A stretch of 64,000 nucleotides of DNA from Botryotinia globosa (GCA_014898425.1 RCSZ01000010.1:2170001-2234000), one strand, 5' to 3'; shown: positions 14,021-28,286, numbered from the stretch's first letter. Made by a program: numbers and translations. Notes: generated by a model not told the origin, from the letters alone.

Positions 14021-14564
14021 GAGCTTATTTGATTACAAAATTGATACTGAATCTTTTGAAATAATTTACTTTTTATATTATCATAGATTTAATATTGATA
14101 GTTATTGATTTTATAAAGAATAGATTATTGATTTAAAGTTTTGAGATTTATGTATCAAATTTATTATCAAATTTATTATCAAATTTATTATCAAACTTAT
14201 TATCAAATTTATTTAAATAGAAGGAAATAAAGTATCTATATAATATGTAAATAAATTAAATTAAATACTTCAAATTCCTAGTGCATCATTATTATTTAAA
14301 TAAATTTAATATAATTTATTTTCTCTATTTCTTATTTCCAATTTATATTTTCAATTTTTGATAGAAATATATCGAAAACAGAAATTATTTAATATTGTTA
14401 TAGAATAATTTTTTTTGGTTTTTCAAAATATATTAGATTGATTGAAGTTCAAGTTATTTAATAAAATCTGTGAATTGATTTTTAAATATTGATTCAAAAT
14501 CTGTTTTCAAAAAGTATGAAACATTTAATGTATTTAGTATGGATTTGTATATTCAAATGAGCTC
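14021..14564 (+). mobile_element. F1 MITE copy (545 bp)
   Basis: Starts with GAGCTTATTTGATTACAAAA (A terminus) and ends with TATTCAAATGAGCTC (B terminus), an imperfect inverted repeat. TAA follows the right end. The left flank is GAA, so the target duplication is not clean. It carries the internal 12-bp repeat at 14156-14215. No coding sequence. Confidence 0.75.
14156..14215. repeat. 12-bp tandem repeat inside F1
   Basis: About five copies of AAATTTATTATC with one C variant. It is the counterpart of the array at 8656-8740 in another F1 copy. The two arrays differ at the last base of the unit (A versus C). Confidence 0.75.
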
Positions 14565-14743
14565 TAAACTTTAAAAAAAATGAAATATAGAGACTCATCA
14601 TACAAAATAATTCAAAATCTATTGAAATAGATAGAAATAGAAAAAGGTTATGATTTTAAAAAATCAATAAACATATTCAAAAGATCATTCAAAGTTTGAT
14701 TACTAATCAAATCTTAAAATATATTATTGTATATTATATTAAG

Positions 14744-15328
14744 TTGTAAATTACTTTCACACTATTAGAAGTTTAATAGATTATTTTTATACCATGAAAG
14801 TTAATATCTTTTTGTTTTCGTACTGTTCAAATTCTAATCAAAAAAAGCTAGATTCTATAATAGATTCTAATTTCATATATATAGATTTTATAGTTTTAAT
14901 AGTTTTATTATGAATTCCATTATTATAGAAAAATTATAGAATTTATAATAATAGATTCTATAGGTTTATTAATAGATTCTAGATATTCTATTTTTGATTT
15001 TTAAATTCTAGTATATTTATTATTCTTTTTGAACAAAAAAACAAATAAAGAAAGAATAGTAGGGAATATTAAATTCTATAATAGAAGTATAGACTTTATA
15101 ATGGAAGTATAGAATCTATAATAATATAGTAAAATCTATCATTGTATTTGTTTATTCAATATTACATTTAAAATTCTAGAATCTATATATTTAATGAATA
15201 AATAAAATCTATTTTAAAATCTAGCTTTTTTTAATTAGAATTTAAATAGTATAAAAATAAAAAGATATCAATTTTAGTCATATAAGAGTAATTTATTAAG
15301 GATTTAATAGTATTAGAGTAATTTACCG
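14744..15328 (+). mobile_element. F2 MITE copy (~585 bp)
   Basis: Second short inverted-repeat family. The left end TTGTAAATTACTTTCACACT mirrors the right end, which reads GTATTAGAGTAATTTACCG and is followed by TA. A second, subterminal pair of inverted motifs lies inside: TTTTTGTTTTCGTACTGTTC near the left and AGTATAAAAATAAAAAGAT near the right. The centre is rich in GATTCTATAATAG-like palindromes. Non-coding. The TA next to the right end suggests a Tc1/mariner-type target, but this is inference. Confidence 0.65.
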
Positions 15329-15402
15329 TATATTAAATTTATAAGAAAAATAAGTGGAATTTATCAAAATTATTTTATAAATAAAATAGCGAATTACTCT
15401 TG

Positions 15403-16079
15403 GAACTAGTTTAAATATGCAAATCCGTACTAAATCTATTGAATATTTTATTTTTTTGAAAATAGATTTTGAATTTCTATCTAAATATTAAATTATAAGT
15501 CTTATTTAATAATCTGTATTTTTAGAAATTCAATATAATTTGGAATAATAAGGAAATGAATCATTTTCAAATAATATTAAACAATTTTATTATTCAATAA
15601 ATTAGTATAAGAAAATAAAAATGTGAATTGAAAATGAAAATAGGAAAAAATAGATCTTATTGAATTTATTGGAATTATTTGTTTTTTTATAACCTTTTAT
15701 AGATTTTAAAATTGAAAGTTTTAATATATTACATTTGAAGTTATAATGAATAAAAGTTGAAGTTATACATTTATTTTGAATTAGAATTTATAATTCTGTA
15801 TAAATTTAAATAAAATAAAATTCATTTATTTATTTAGTGATTTAAATGATAATATTATATTGGAATTCTATATTCTTTCGTTTGATTTAGATATATATTA
15901 TATATATATTTTATTTTCTCTTATTTTCTTTTATGTTATAATAAATTTGATATTTTAGTTCTAAAATTATAAATTCATATTTTTTTTTAAAGTAAATTAT
16001 TATTATTAGAAAATCTATAGTTATACAAATAATGGATTATTTTAATAGATGTAGTACGGATTTTAGATTCAATTAGTTT
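15403..16079 (-). mobile_element. F1 MITE copy
   Basis: The B terminus GAACTAGTTTAAATATGCAA is followed by the conserved ATCCGTACTAAATC block. The A terminus is a mutated GTAGTACGGATTTTAGATTC. All departures from the family pattern at the ends are transitions. The flanking triplets are TTG and TTC, which do not match, so no target duplication is claimed. Confidence 0.65.
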
Positions 16080-16094
16080 TTCTATTCTTGAAAT

Positions 16095-16181
16095 ATTACT
16101 TAATTATTTTTTATTTTAAAAATTCTATATATAAATTTATTTTTATTTTTATGTCTCTTAGATTCTACTATAGAATTCATT
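16095..16181 (+). mobile_element. Left remnant of an F2 element split by the LINE array
   Basis: The block TTTTTATGTCTCTTAGATTC at about 16146-16165 matches the F2 subterminal motif. The sequence resumes beyond the LINE array at 41624 with more F2-like DNA that ends in a recognisable F2 terminus at 42124. I therefore infer that the LINE trimer was inserted into an F2 element. The outer left terminus is not clearly visible. Confidence 0.35.
16166..16181. repeat. 16-bp target duplication of the LINE array (left)
   Basis: TACTATAGAATTCATT. The same 16 bases recur at 22271-22286 and 41624-41639, and with one mismatch at 28287-28302. They separate and flank the three LINE copies. Confidence 0.8.
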
Positions 16182-19100
16182 CCAGATCGATATAACATTC
16201 TAAAATCGAGGTATCTTTGTATTTTCGACTTTATTATATAGGATTAACTCTTTATATTCTTTATAAATTCTTTTATCTAATCTGATAATTGCTTTTATAA
16301 TAATATTACTAAATAATAAGTTTATAATATCAAATCGCTTCTTATAATTATTAAACCCTAAATTTATATATTTATTGGATTTATAATCCCTATTTAATTT
16401 CAATTAATTTTATACAATTAAGAGAAAAAAAAGCAGAATAAATATTTAAATATTTTCCTCTTTCAAAATCAATTGCTATAATCAAAATATTATTTCGAAT
16501 ATATTAAATATTATCAAAAAATAATTTGATATTTTCGAATACAATACAAAAAGCAAATATATAATTATTACAAATCTTACAATATTATTCGATACCTTTA
16601 TAATATCCTATATAAATATATTTAGTATAACTTTTATAAAGGAATTTATTGATTTTATAATTAATTTTATAATTATTATTATTTTCATTGATATTATTAT
16701 TCCATTTATATTTTTTGATGTTTATATTCAATCCTTTGTTTATATTATATCTATTATTAGTTTTAAGATCTTTGTGGAGATAGTTAAGTTTGATAATATA
16801 AATAATATTAGAAATAATATGCTTTTTAAGTTTAGAAATATATAATTTGAGAAAACCTTTTATAATTTTATATTAAAAAGAAATTTCATCTCGAATTATA
16901 TTTAATATTAAAATCGAAGATTGCTTATTAAATACAAATCTTTGATTTTATTTAATTGATCCTTTGTCTTTGTTTTTAGATAATGTTTTGTGAAAATCAT
17001 TAAAGACTTTTCTTTAATTGATATTCTAATAATCTTATCTATAATTATAGATTGGATTATTATTCTTATAATTAGTAATATTTGTAATCTATTTTATAAT
17101 GAGTATAATCAATAAAAAGTATTACAAATATTAAATGCTATATCCCTAATTATTCTAAAAATCTAATACAACTATATAGTTGTAAAAATCCTTATTTCTT
17201 TTATAAATCTGAATAATGGAGCAATTGTGATAAACAAAACTTTTATTTTTAATAAAGCTTTTATATAAATAAAGAAATATTTAATCACTATCAAATACTT
17301 TAATTATAGAATTAGCGAATACTTTGATAGAATTATCTGAATTATTTTATTTATTGAAATAATCTGTTTTTTTATTTTTTTTAATATTAATAGCTCTTTT
17401 AGATTAATTAAAAAGAAGTATATTATAATCCAATATAACCCAAATTATTAAGGATATTACTTTCTTTTTAAATATAATCGATTTCTTTTCTATATTTATT
17501 ATAATTATTAAATAAATATATATAAAGAATTAACAAATATTAATTATATAATGTTATTTAAATATATCAATTATTATAATTTATTTGAAATTAGATATAA
17601 TAAATATTTTGTTATTCTTTAATATAAAAATAATATTATAATATTTTTTATTAAGAATAAATTCAAGATTATTCAGAAAGTAGGGGAGGTTTAATATAAA
17701 GTAATTAATATATTTATTGAAATTCTTAAAATAAAGATATTTGATATTTTTATAACTTTAATTATAAAATCTATTAATAAATATAAATATAATATTATTA
17801 TCATTCAATACAAATAAACTAAACCCATTTTTATTATTAATTAGATTTCAATTTGAGATTAAATATAAGTTTTTATAGTTGTAATTTAAATACAAGTTTT
17901 TATAATTATAATCTAAATATTTTTTTTTTTTTGAATAAGAATTTCTAGGTTATATTTAAAAACAAATAGAGGAAAGAATAAGAATATTTCTTATTATATA
18001 TAAAGTTTTGATAAACTTAATATATTCAATTCGGAAAAAACATTTTGTTAATATTAATATAATATAATAAATTTTGTAATGGAATTTGTAATTAACAAAT
18101 TTGATAATATGATTTTTAGATTTATTAGATTAATATTAATAAAAGCATTTTTGTATATATAATAATTCTTGTAATCTCTAATATCTAGTGAATCAATATT
18201 ATATATATTTAGGAATTTTAAATAGTTATTAATATACAGACTTAAAATCATTCAAGCTATAATTATTACGTTTCAATAGACTTTTAGGATTTTGAAAATC
18301 TCGAAAAACTAAATTACTTTTGGATTATAATATATATATATAAAAATATTAGTTTATATATATAATAATATTACCCTATATATAATAAAAATCTTTTCTA
18401 GATTGATATGAATAAAAATATTATATTTAATTTATATTATTAGTTAGATAATGATAAGGCAATTGATTATATATCTTATTTAATTTCATTATCTTAATGT
18501 TTGGTAGGGGGCGATTTTAATGTTTAATATTATATATTTGAATTAGGGGTGTAATTTAGATATAGGGGTTTGGATTTAGTATGCTGGTTTAGCGATAGTA
18601 GTATGGATTTTATTAGTATTTTTGATGAATTTATATATAGGGCTAGTTATATTATTGATTTTATTTTCTTAAATATTCTTTTTATTAGAATTATTATTAG
18701 GGAAGATATGTATAATAATTTGGATTATAAGATATAAATCATTATTATTTTAGAATAGGGTATAACTTTATTAAAATAATATTATTATAGAATCTTAGAG
18801 ATAAAACTAGAAAAACTCTTTGAATTAGTATATATTAGTATAACCCGTTTTCCTAGTTTTTTTTTTTTAATAAATAAAATAGTAATTGAGATGTATATAA
18901 TAAATTTTATAATAATAATAAATATTACTATTTATATAATTAATAAGCTTAATAAAGAAAATAGTAAAGCTATATTGTAATGGATTTTCAAATATAAAAA
19001 GATATATTAGAATTATTTTTATGAATGTAATATTTTAGATAAGAATATTTTTTAAACAATTTGAATTTTTTATAAAATAGTTTAATAAATGAAATGTAAT

Positions 19101-22100
19101 TATTAGAAAAATATTATAAATGAAATTAAAGATAATAAAAAGTTTTATAGAGTTATTAATTAATACAAATTAGAATTTAGTTTGAAATTGTTTTTATTGT
19201 TTATCAATAGAAATCTTATTAAAGATATTATAGAAAAAGTTAAAGTTTTATATAAAAAGGTTCTTAATTGTTTTAATATCTTTGATAATCTTGAATACAA
19301 TCCCTTTGAAAATTGGAATAGATTGAGTATTTTAGAATAGTTTTAATTCATTTTAATAAAAAAAATTGAATATAATATTATTAGGGTTTTTAATATTTTA
19401 TTAAATATTAATTATATTATAATATAAATATTTAAAATTTGTTAATTAGCAATCAGTAGTGTTTTATATAAATTTTATAATTAATATCTAGTATTTAGTT
19501 TTATTCTATAAATCTAAAAGTTTATTGAGATAGTTATATTATTTAAGATTAATAAAAAGAATAGATTCTTTATTTATTCTTAACAATTAATTATATTTAT
19601 TTTTTATATTTCAAAAGATTTGAAGAGAATTGTGGCTTATTATTTGATATAAATTATATTGATTAATAGTATTTTCAATTTATAATATAAAAAAATCTTT
19701 TTTAAAAGAATTGTTATGGATTTAATTGCTTGTTTTATATACAATATAAAAACTGTTTTTTTCTAAGAATTGAAAGTTATTATAATTATTATAAATGTTC
19801 AAAATGTTTTTGATATATTTCTAAAATAAAGATTATTAAAAAAAATAATTAAATAAGGCTGGTTTTTAATTCTTTTAAAGTTAATTGATTTTTTCTTTAT
19901 TAATTAGTATATTCAAGTTTATTTAAAGAACTCGATTATACCTAATTACAGAATTATATATAGAATATTATAAAACTTCTTTTTTTTTTAGTTTTATATA
20001 TATTATATTTAACTAAATTTATATTATAAAATATAAAACTATATTTCGAATATATTAATAACTTTTATTTATATTAAACCTTTTAGTTTCTAAATATTAA
20101 TATTCTTATTCTAACAAATAATATAAAAAAGATTCTTGAATAAAATAATAACAATAAGATTATTTTTATTCCTAAAAAACTCGAAATAATTTATTTTATT
20201 AAGAAAAAAAAGAATTATATTTTTTTTTATATTATTAATAAAAAACTTATTATTATATCGATTATTATAATTGAAAATAAAATATAATTTATTCTAAAAT
20301 AACTTGAAGTTTGATTTAATAAAAAATTCTTTTTTAAAAGATATATAATTATAAAGATTATTAAAGTTTGAATAATAATATATTATATTTATAATTTTAC
20401 AAAAATAATTAATAGTTTTTTAGTTTTAATTTTACACAAAGTTATTATTATTTATATTATCCCCTTTTTTATATACAGAATTGAAATATAATTCAATAAT
20501 AAAATAAAACTATCTTATATTTAATATATTATTTATAATTTTGCTATTTTTTTTGAATAAACTAATATATCGATTTATTAGAATAAATATTTGTTTTAAT
20601 ATTTAAAGATATATTTCCAATCTGAAAGATTATTCCAATAACTATCTTTTTTAGAAATATAAGTATTCTATTTATTAATATAATACTGAATAAAGCTAAA
20701 TTTTGTTTTATTATATATATCTAATTAATAAATATTTTCTATTTTATAATCCATCGAATTACATCCTTATTTATTATTAGAGATAGAAACACTAGCTAAT
20801 AACAGAAATCTAAAACCAAAATTCAATACCTAAAAATAATTCTTTTTAATATTATATATTCTATATTATAGTCTTTACATTTCTCTTTAGGATATTGAAT
20901 AGATCTGATAGAGAGTATTAATAAGGAAATAATAATCATTAATTTCAAGGAGTAATAGTTTCATTTTTTTTTTAATAAGATTTCAATCTTTTTAAACAAT
21001 TTTAAATAAATTGTTAATAAAGAGAGATTTGTTAAATATAGATATATAATATATTAGAATAGAGAGTAAATCGCTATTAGCTCAGGTTTAATTAATAATA
21101 CTTCACATATCTTCGATTTAGAGGTAATTAGAGTTTATATAAACTTTAAATATATTTTAAGAATTTCTTTATTTAATAAACAATGTTTATAATTTTGTAT
21201 TAATAGTATTTCAATAATTTAATATTTATATAATAATATATTCAATTCTTTTCAATAGGTTTTTTATATTTATTAAAATGTTATACAGATCTTTGATATC
21301 AAGATTCATTGGTTTTTTGAATATATAAATATTAAGAGGAATAAGGTTATTAATAAATTTATTGATTTTGGGGTTTGCAAATTTATTTGGGATTTAGAAT
21401 TTGTTTCAATATCTATTATTAATAAGGTAGGGATTATTATTAAAAAGCTTTATAATTAAATAAAATAATTCTAATAAAAGAAATAATAATCCATTTTTTT
21501 AGATATTTACAATAGATAGAACTTTATCTATATAATTAAACTTCCTCCAAAATTGAACCTACCAAGAAAGATATTATATTGTATTTTAGTTATATATATA
21601 GAATATAAAGATTTTGTATAATACCATAGGAAATTCTAATATTAAAATATTAATTTGGAATATTTCTATAATTGTTAAAAAACTTTTAAATATTTGGTAT
21701 TATATTATAAATCATTAGCTTAATTTAGAAAATAATCTAAACAATTATTTTTACTTTTATTCTTATTGATAATAAAAGGCTTTAGCTATTTCTTATTTCT
21801 AATATTACAATTATTAATATTGACCAAATTCTTTAAAATTATTTAATTCTATATTAACATTTGCTCCCACTAAAAATATTTGATTATTTCTTTCCCTTTT
21901 TTTCTTTTTCTTTTTCTTTTTTTTTAATCAAACCCTACTTTTTTTTTGTTTAATTTAAATAGCAATTAAAAGATATAATAGAAATACCATTTGGTATTTA
22001 TATATTTTGTAAATATATATTCTTATAACCTACATTTATCTATTTTTAAAGAATTATATTTGGTTTTTTAGAATTCTGAAAATATTGCTAATCCCATTTC

Positions 22101-22270
22101 AACTAATAGAAAAGGAATTATTCAAATAAGCTCTAACTCTTATATATATAAATTGTTTTCTAAGATATTAGATAAATTCATAGCTTAGTATATCCCCATA
22201 CTCCTTAGAAGATTCCTAAGATTAGCCTTAAACTAGCTCGATGGATGTTAATAAATACTACTACTATTAC
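16182..22270 (+). mobile_element. LINE copy 1 (Tad1/I-like non-LTR retrotransposon), least mutated
   Basis: A 6.1-kb non-LTR retrotransposon, full length or nearly so, flanked by the 16-bp duplication TACTATAGAATTCATT. It ends with GCTCGATGGATGTTAATAAA followed by a (TAC)n tail, the simple-repeat 3' end expected of this class. There are no LTRs. The 5' end begins at CCAGATCGATATAAC. Four relatives occur in the window and differ mainly by transitions. Of the five, this copy keeps the most G and C, for example a readable GGDFN motif where the others read only A-rich codons. The first ~2 kb must hold the 5' UTR and any ORF1, but I could not recognise a gag-like protein or zinc knuckles there. 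Confidence 0.85.
18235..21830 (+). pseudogene. LINE ORF2: AP-type endonuclease plus reverse transcriptase, RIP-inactivated (copy 1)
   Basis: ORF2 of a Tad1/I-type element. It would nick the target and reverse-transcribe the element RNA onto it. The endonuclease is recognised from GGDFN at 18507-18521 and, in the same frame, an S-D-H site degraded to L-D-Y (18720-18728) after a stretch resembling the family's YRA..IDF.FSN segment. Still in that frame, the reverse transcriptase shows LKRIVAYYL (19620-19643), KRIVMDLIACFIYNI and motif A as VQNVFD (19797-19814). After a frame change the catalytic box reads YINN (20051-20062), derived from YADD by transitions. Many TAA/TAG stops interrupt it, as expected from RIP acting on CAA, CAG and TGG codons. 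Both limits are approximate; I could not place the RNase H or the natural stop. There is no chance of a functional product. Confidence 0.75.
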
Positions 22271-22286
22271 TACTATAGAATTCATT
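22271..22286. repeat. 16-bp junction between LINE copies 1 and 2
   Basis: TACTATAGAATTCATT, identical to 16166-16181. It lies directly between the (TAC)n tail of copy 1 and the 5' end of copy 2. Confidence 0.8.
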
Positions 22287-25200
22287 TACAAATCAATACA
22301 ATATCCTAAAATCAAGATATCTTTATATTTTCGACTTTATTATATAGAATTAATTCTTTATATTCTTTATAAACTCTTTTATCTAATTTAATAATTATTT
22401 TTATAATAATATTATTAAATAATGAATTTATAATATTAAATTGCTTTTTATTATTATTAAACTTTAGATTTATATATTTATTAAATCTATAATCTTTATT
22501 TAATTTTAATTAATTTTATATAATTAAAAGAAAAAGAAATAAAATAAATATTTAAATGTTTCTTTTTTTTGAAATTGATTATTATAATCAAAATATTATT
22601 TTGAATATATTAGATGTTATTAAAAAGTAGTTTAATATTTTTGAATGTAATATGAAAAGCAAATATATAGTTATTATAAACTTTATAATATTATTCGATA
22701 TTTTTGTAATATTTTATATAAATATATTTAATTTAGTTTTTGCAAAAGAATTTATTGGTTTTGTAATTAATTTTGTAATTATTATTGTTTTTATTCATAA
22801 AATTCTTTTTTATATTTTTTAATATTTATATTCAATTTTTTTTATTATTATATTTATTATTAACTTCAAGATTTTTATAAAAACAATCGAATCTAATAAT
22901 ACAAATAGTATTAGAAATAATATATCGTTTAAATCTAGAAATATATAATTTAACAAAACCTTTTATAATTTTATATTAAAAAAAAGTTTTATTTCGAATT
23001 ATATTTAATATTAAAATTGCAGATTATTTGTTAAATATAAATCTTTGGTTTTATTTAATTAATTTTTTATTTTTGTTTTTTGATAATATTTTATAGAAAT
23101 TATTGAAAATCTTTTTTTAATTAATATTCTAATAATCTTATTTATAGTTATAAGCTAAATTATTATTTTTATAATTAATAATATTTATAATTTATTTTAT
23201 AATAAGTATAATTAATAAAAGATATTATAAATATTAGATACTATACTTTTAATCATTTTAAAGATCTAATATAATTCTATAATTATAAAAATCCTTATTT
23301 TCTTTATAAATCTAAATAATAAAGTAATTATAATAAATAAAATTCTTATTTTCAATACAACTTTTGTATAAACAAAGAAATATTTAATTACTATCAAATC
23401 CTTTAATTATAAAATCAGTAAATATTTTAATAAAATTATTCAAATCATTTTATTTATTAAAACAATCTGTTTTTTCATTTTCTTTAATATTAATAGTTTT
23501 TTTAAATTAATTGAAAAGAAATATATTGTAATTTAATATAATCTAAATTATTAAAAATACTATTCTCTTTTTAAATATAATCAACTCCCTTTTTACATTT
23601 ATTATAATTATCAAATAAATATATATAAAGGATTAATAGATATTAATTATATAATATTATTTAAATATATTGATTATTATAATCTATTTAAGATTAAATA
23701 TAATAAATACTTTATTGCTTTTTAATATAAGAATAATATTATAATATTTCTTATTAAAAACAAATTTAAAGCTATTCAAAAGATAGAAAAGATTCAATAT
23801 AAAATAGCTAATATATTTGTTGAAATTCCCAAAATAAAAATACTCAATATTTTTGTAATTATAATTACAAAATCTATTAATAAATATAAATATAGTATCA
23901 TTATTATTTAATACAAATAAATTGAACCCATTTTTATTACTAATTAGATTTTAATTTGGAATTAGATATAAATTCTTGTAATTATAATTCGTATATTTAT
24001 CCTTCTCTAAATAAAGACTCTTAGATTATATTCAAAAACAAATAAAAAAAAGGATAAGGATATTCCTTATTATATGTAAAGTTTTAATAAACTTAATATA
24101 TTCAATTCAAAAAAAAAATTTGTTAATATTAATATAATATAACAAATCTTATAATGAAATCCATAATCAATAAATCTAATAATACAACCTTTAGGTTTAT
24201 TAAATCAATATCAGCAAAAGGATTTTTATATATATAATAATTCTTATAGTTTTTGATATTCAGTAAATTAATATCATATTTATTTAAGAATTTTGAATAA
24301 TTATTAATATATAAATTCAAAATCATTTGCATTACAATTATTATATTTCAATAGATTTCTAGAATTTTAAGAATTCTGAAAAATCAAATCGTTTTTAGAT
24401 TATAATATATATATATAAAAATATTGATCTATATATATAATAATATTATTCTATATATAATAAAACTCTTTTTTAGATTGATATAAATAGAAATATTATA
24501 TTCAATTTATATTATTAATTGGATAATAATGAAATAATTGATTATATATTTTATTTAATTTTATTATTTTAATATTTAATAAAAAGTAATTTTAATATCT
24601 AATATTATATATTTGAATTAGAGGTATAATCTAGATATAAAGATTTAGATTTAATATATTAATTTAATAATAATAATATAAACTTTATTGATATTTTTGA
24701 TAAGTTTATATATAGGGCTCATTATATTATTAATTTTATTTTCTCAAATATTCTCTTTATTAGGATTATTATGAAAGAAAATATATATAATAACTTGAAT
24801 TACAAAATATAAATCATTATTATTTTAGAATAAAGTATAACCTTATTAAAACAATATTACTATAGAATTCTAGAAATAAAATTGAGAAGATTCTTTGATC
24901 TAATATATATCGATATAGCTTATCTTTTTAATTCTTTTATTCTTACAAATAAAATAATAATCGAAATATATATAATAAACTTTATAATAATAATAAATAT
25001 TATTATCTATACAATTAGTAAATCTAATAAAAAAAGTGATAAAGTTATATTATAATAAATCCTTAAATATAAGAAGATATATCAGAATTATTTTTGTAAA
25101 TATAATACTTTAAATAAAAATATTCTTTAAACAATTTGAATCTTTTATAAAGTAATTTAATAAATAAAGTGCAACTATTGAAAAAATATTATAAATAAAA

Positions 25201-28200
25201 TCAAAAATAATAAAAAGTTTTATAAGATTATTAATTAATATAAATCAAAGTTTAGTTTGAAATCGTTTCTATTATTTCTTAATAGAAATTTTATTGAAAA
25301 TATTATAAAAAAGATTAAAGTTTTATATAAAAAGGTTTTCAATTGCTTTAATATCTTCAATGATTTTAAATATAACTTTTTTGAAAATTGAAATGGATTG
25401 AATACTTTAGAGTAATTTCAATCTATTTTGATAAAAAAGATTGAATATAATATTATTAGGATTTCCAATATTTCTTTAGATATCAATTATATTATAATAC
25501 AAATATTTAAAATCTATTAGCTAATAATTAATAGTATTCTATACAAACTTTATAATTTATATTTAGTATTTAATTTTATTTTATAAATTTAAAACTTTAT
25601 TGAAATAATTATATTATTTAAAATTAATAAAAAGAATAAATTCTTTATTTATTTTTAATAATCAATTGTGTTCATTTTCTATATCTCAAAAGATTTAAAG
25701 AGAATTATAATTCATTATTTGATATAAATCATATTAATTAATAATATCCTTAGTTTATAATATAAAAAAGCTTTCTTTAAAAGAATTATTATAAATCTAA
25801 TTGTTTATTTTATATATAATATAAAAACTATCTTTTTCTAAAAATTAGAAATTATTATAATTATTATAATTATTATAAATATTCAAAATATTTTCAATAT
25901 ATTTTTAAAACGAAAATTATTGGAAAGAATAATTAGATAAAGCTAATCTTTAATCCTTTTAAAACTAATTTATTTTTTTCTTATTAATTAATATATTCAA
26001 ATTTATTTAGAGAATTCGATTATATTTAATTATAAAATTATATATAGAATATTATAAAGTTTTTTTCTTTTTTTAATTCTATATATATTATATTTAATTA
26101 AATTTACATTATAAAATAAAAAATTATATTTCAAATATATTAATAATCTTTATCTATATTAAACCTTTCAATCCCTAAATATTAATATTCTTGTTCTAAT
26201 AAATAATATAAAAAAAATCCTTGAATAGAATAATAATAATAAGATTACTTTTATTTTTAAAAAATTCAAAATGATTTATTTTATTAAAAAAAAAGAAATT
26301 ATATTCCTTCTGATATTATTAATAAAGAATTTATTATTATATTAATTATTATAATTAAAAATAAAGTATAATCTATTTTAAAATAACTTAGAGTTTGATT
26401 TAATAATTTTTTTTTTTAAAAGATATATTATTATAAAAAATTTTGAAATTTAAATAATAATATATTATATCTACAATCTTATAAAAATAATTAATAATTT
26501 ATTAATTTTAATTTTATATAAAACTATTATTATTTATATTATTCCTTTTTTTATATATAAAATCGAAATATAATTTGATAATAAAATAAAATTATTTTGT
26601 ATTCAATATATTATTTATAATCTTATTGTTTTTTTTGGAATAAACTAATATATCAATCTATTGAAATAAATATTTATTCTAATATTCAAAAGTATATTTT
26701 TAATTTAAAAGATTATTCTAATAATTATTCTTTTTAAAAATATAAATATTCTATCTATTAATATAATACTAAACAAAACCAAACTTTATTTCGTTATATA
26801 TATTCAATTAATAAATACCTTTTATTTTATAATCTATTAAATCACATTTTCACTTATCATCAAAAATAAAGACATTAATTAATAACAAAAATCTAAAACT
26901 GAAATTTAATATCTAAAAACAATTCTTTTCAATATCATATATTCTATATTATAATCTTTATACTTTTCTCCAAAATATCAAATAAATCTAATAAAAAATA
27001 TTAATAAAAAATTAATAATTATTAGTTTTAAAAAATAATAATCTTACTTTCCTTTTAATAAGATTTCAATTTTTTTAAATAGTTTTAAACAAATTATTAA
27101 TAGAAAAAGACTTATTGAATATAGATATATAATATATTAAAATAAAAAGCAAATTGTTATTAATTTAGATTCAATCAATAATATTTTATATATTTTCGAT
27201 TTAGAGATAATTAGAATTTATATAAATCTCAAATATATTCTAAAAATCTTTTTATTTAATAAATAATATTTATAGCTTTATATTAATAATACTTTAATAA
27301 TCTAATCTTTATATAATAATATATTCAATTTCTTTTAATAGATTTTCTATATTTATTAAAATATTATATAGATTTTTGATATTAAAATTTACTAATCCCT
27401 TGAATATATAAATATTGAGAGGAATAAAATTATTAATAAACTTATTGATCTTGAAGCCTATAAATTCATTTGGAATCTAGAATTTGTTTTAATATTTATT
27501 ATTAATAAAGTAAAGATTATTGTTAGAAAGCTTTATAATCAAATAGAATAATTTTAATAGAAAAAATGATAATTCATTTTTTTAAATATTTATAATAGAT
27601 GAAATCTTATTTATATAATTAAATTTTTTTTAGACTTAGATTTATTAAGAAAAATGCTATATTGTATTCTAATTATATATATAGAATATAAGGATTTCAT
27701 ATAATATTATAGAAAGTTTTAATATTAAAATATTAATTTGGAATACTCCTATAATTATTAAAAGATTTCTAAATATTTAATATTATATTATAAATCGCTA
27801 ATTCAATTTAGGAAATAGTTTAAATAATTATTTTTGTTTTTACTCTTATTAATAATAAAAAGCTTTAATTACCTTTTATTTCTAATATTATAATCACTAA
27901 TATTAATCGAATTCTTCAGAATCATTTAATTTTATACTAATATCTACCCCCACTAAGAATACCCGATCACCTTTTTCTCTTTCTTTCTTTTTAAAAGTAC
28001 TTCCCAATACCAATACATCTTGTAAATATACACCCTTATAACCTATATCTATTCATTCCTAAAAAACTACATCTAGCTTTTTAAAGTTCTGAAAATACTA
28101 TTAGTTTTATTTTAATTAATAGAAAAGGAATTATTTAAATAAACTCTAATTTTTATATATATAAATTGTTTTCTAAAATATTAAATAAATCTATAGTTTA

Positions 28201-28286
28201 ATATATCCCTATACTCCTTAGGAGGTTTCCAGGGTTGGCCTTAAGCTAGCTCGATGGATGTTAATAAATACTACTACTACTATTAC
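22287..28286 (+). mobile_element. LINE copy 2, heavily RIP-mutated
   Basis: Collinear with copy 1 over 6.0 kb and joined to it head to tail. Its 5' end differs (ACAAATCAATACAATATCC), which suggests an insertion separate from copy 1. The GGDFN position of copy 1 reads AGTAATTTTAAT here (about 24594-24605). The YADD box is YINN at 26136-26147 and motif A reads VQNIFN-like near 25878-25898. ORF2 (about 24330-27900) is present only as a stop-riddled relic. The 3' end is GCTCGATGGATGTTAATAAA plus (TAC)n. Confidence 0.85.
24330..27900 (+). pseudogene. LINE ORF2 relic (copy 2)
   Basis: Corresponds to the copy 1 ORF2 by position. It retains the order endonuclease, reverse transcriptase motif A and Y-x-D-D box, but nearly every Gly, Asp and Gln codon has drifted by G-to-A or C-to-T change and stops are frequent. 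Limits are taken from alignment with copy 1 and are approximate. A 67-aa open frame on the opposite strand at 24129-24332 is a shadow. Confidence 0.6.

Noticed and set aside
16182..18230. LINE ORF1 (gag-like, zinc knuckles) in the first 2 kb of the LINE copies
   Set aside because: Expected for this class, but I could not find a convincing Cys/His pattern or frame in any copy.
18054..18251. 65-codon minus-strand frame, with a similar 67-codon frame at 24129-24332
   Set aside because: They resemble each other only because they lie antisense to the same part of two LINE copies. The coding strand there is +.
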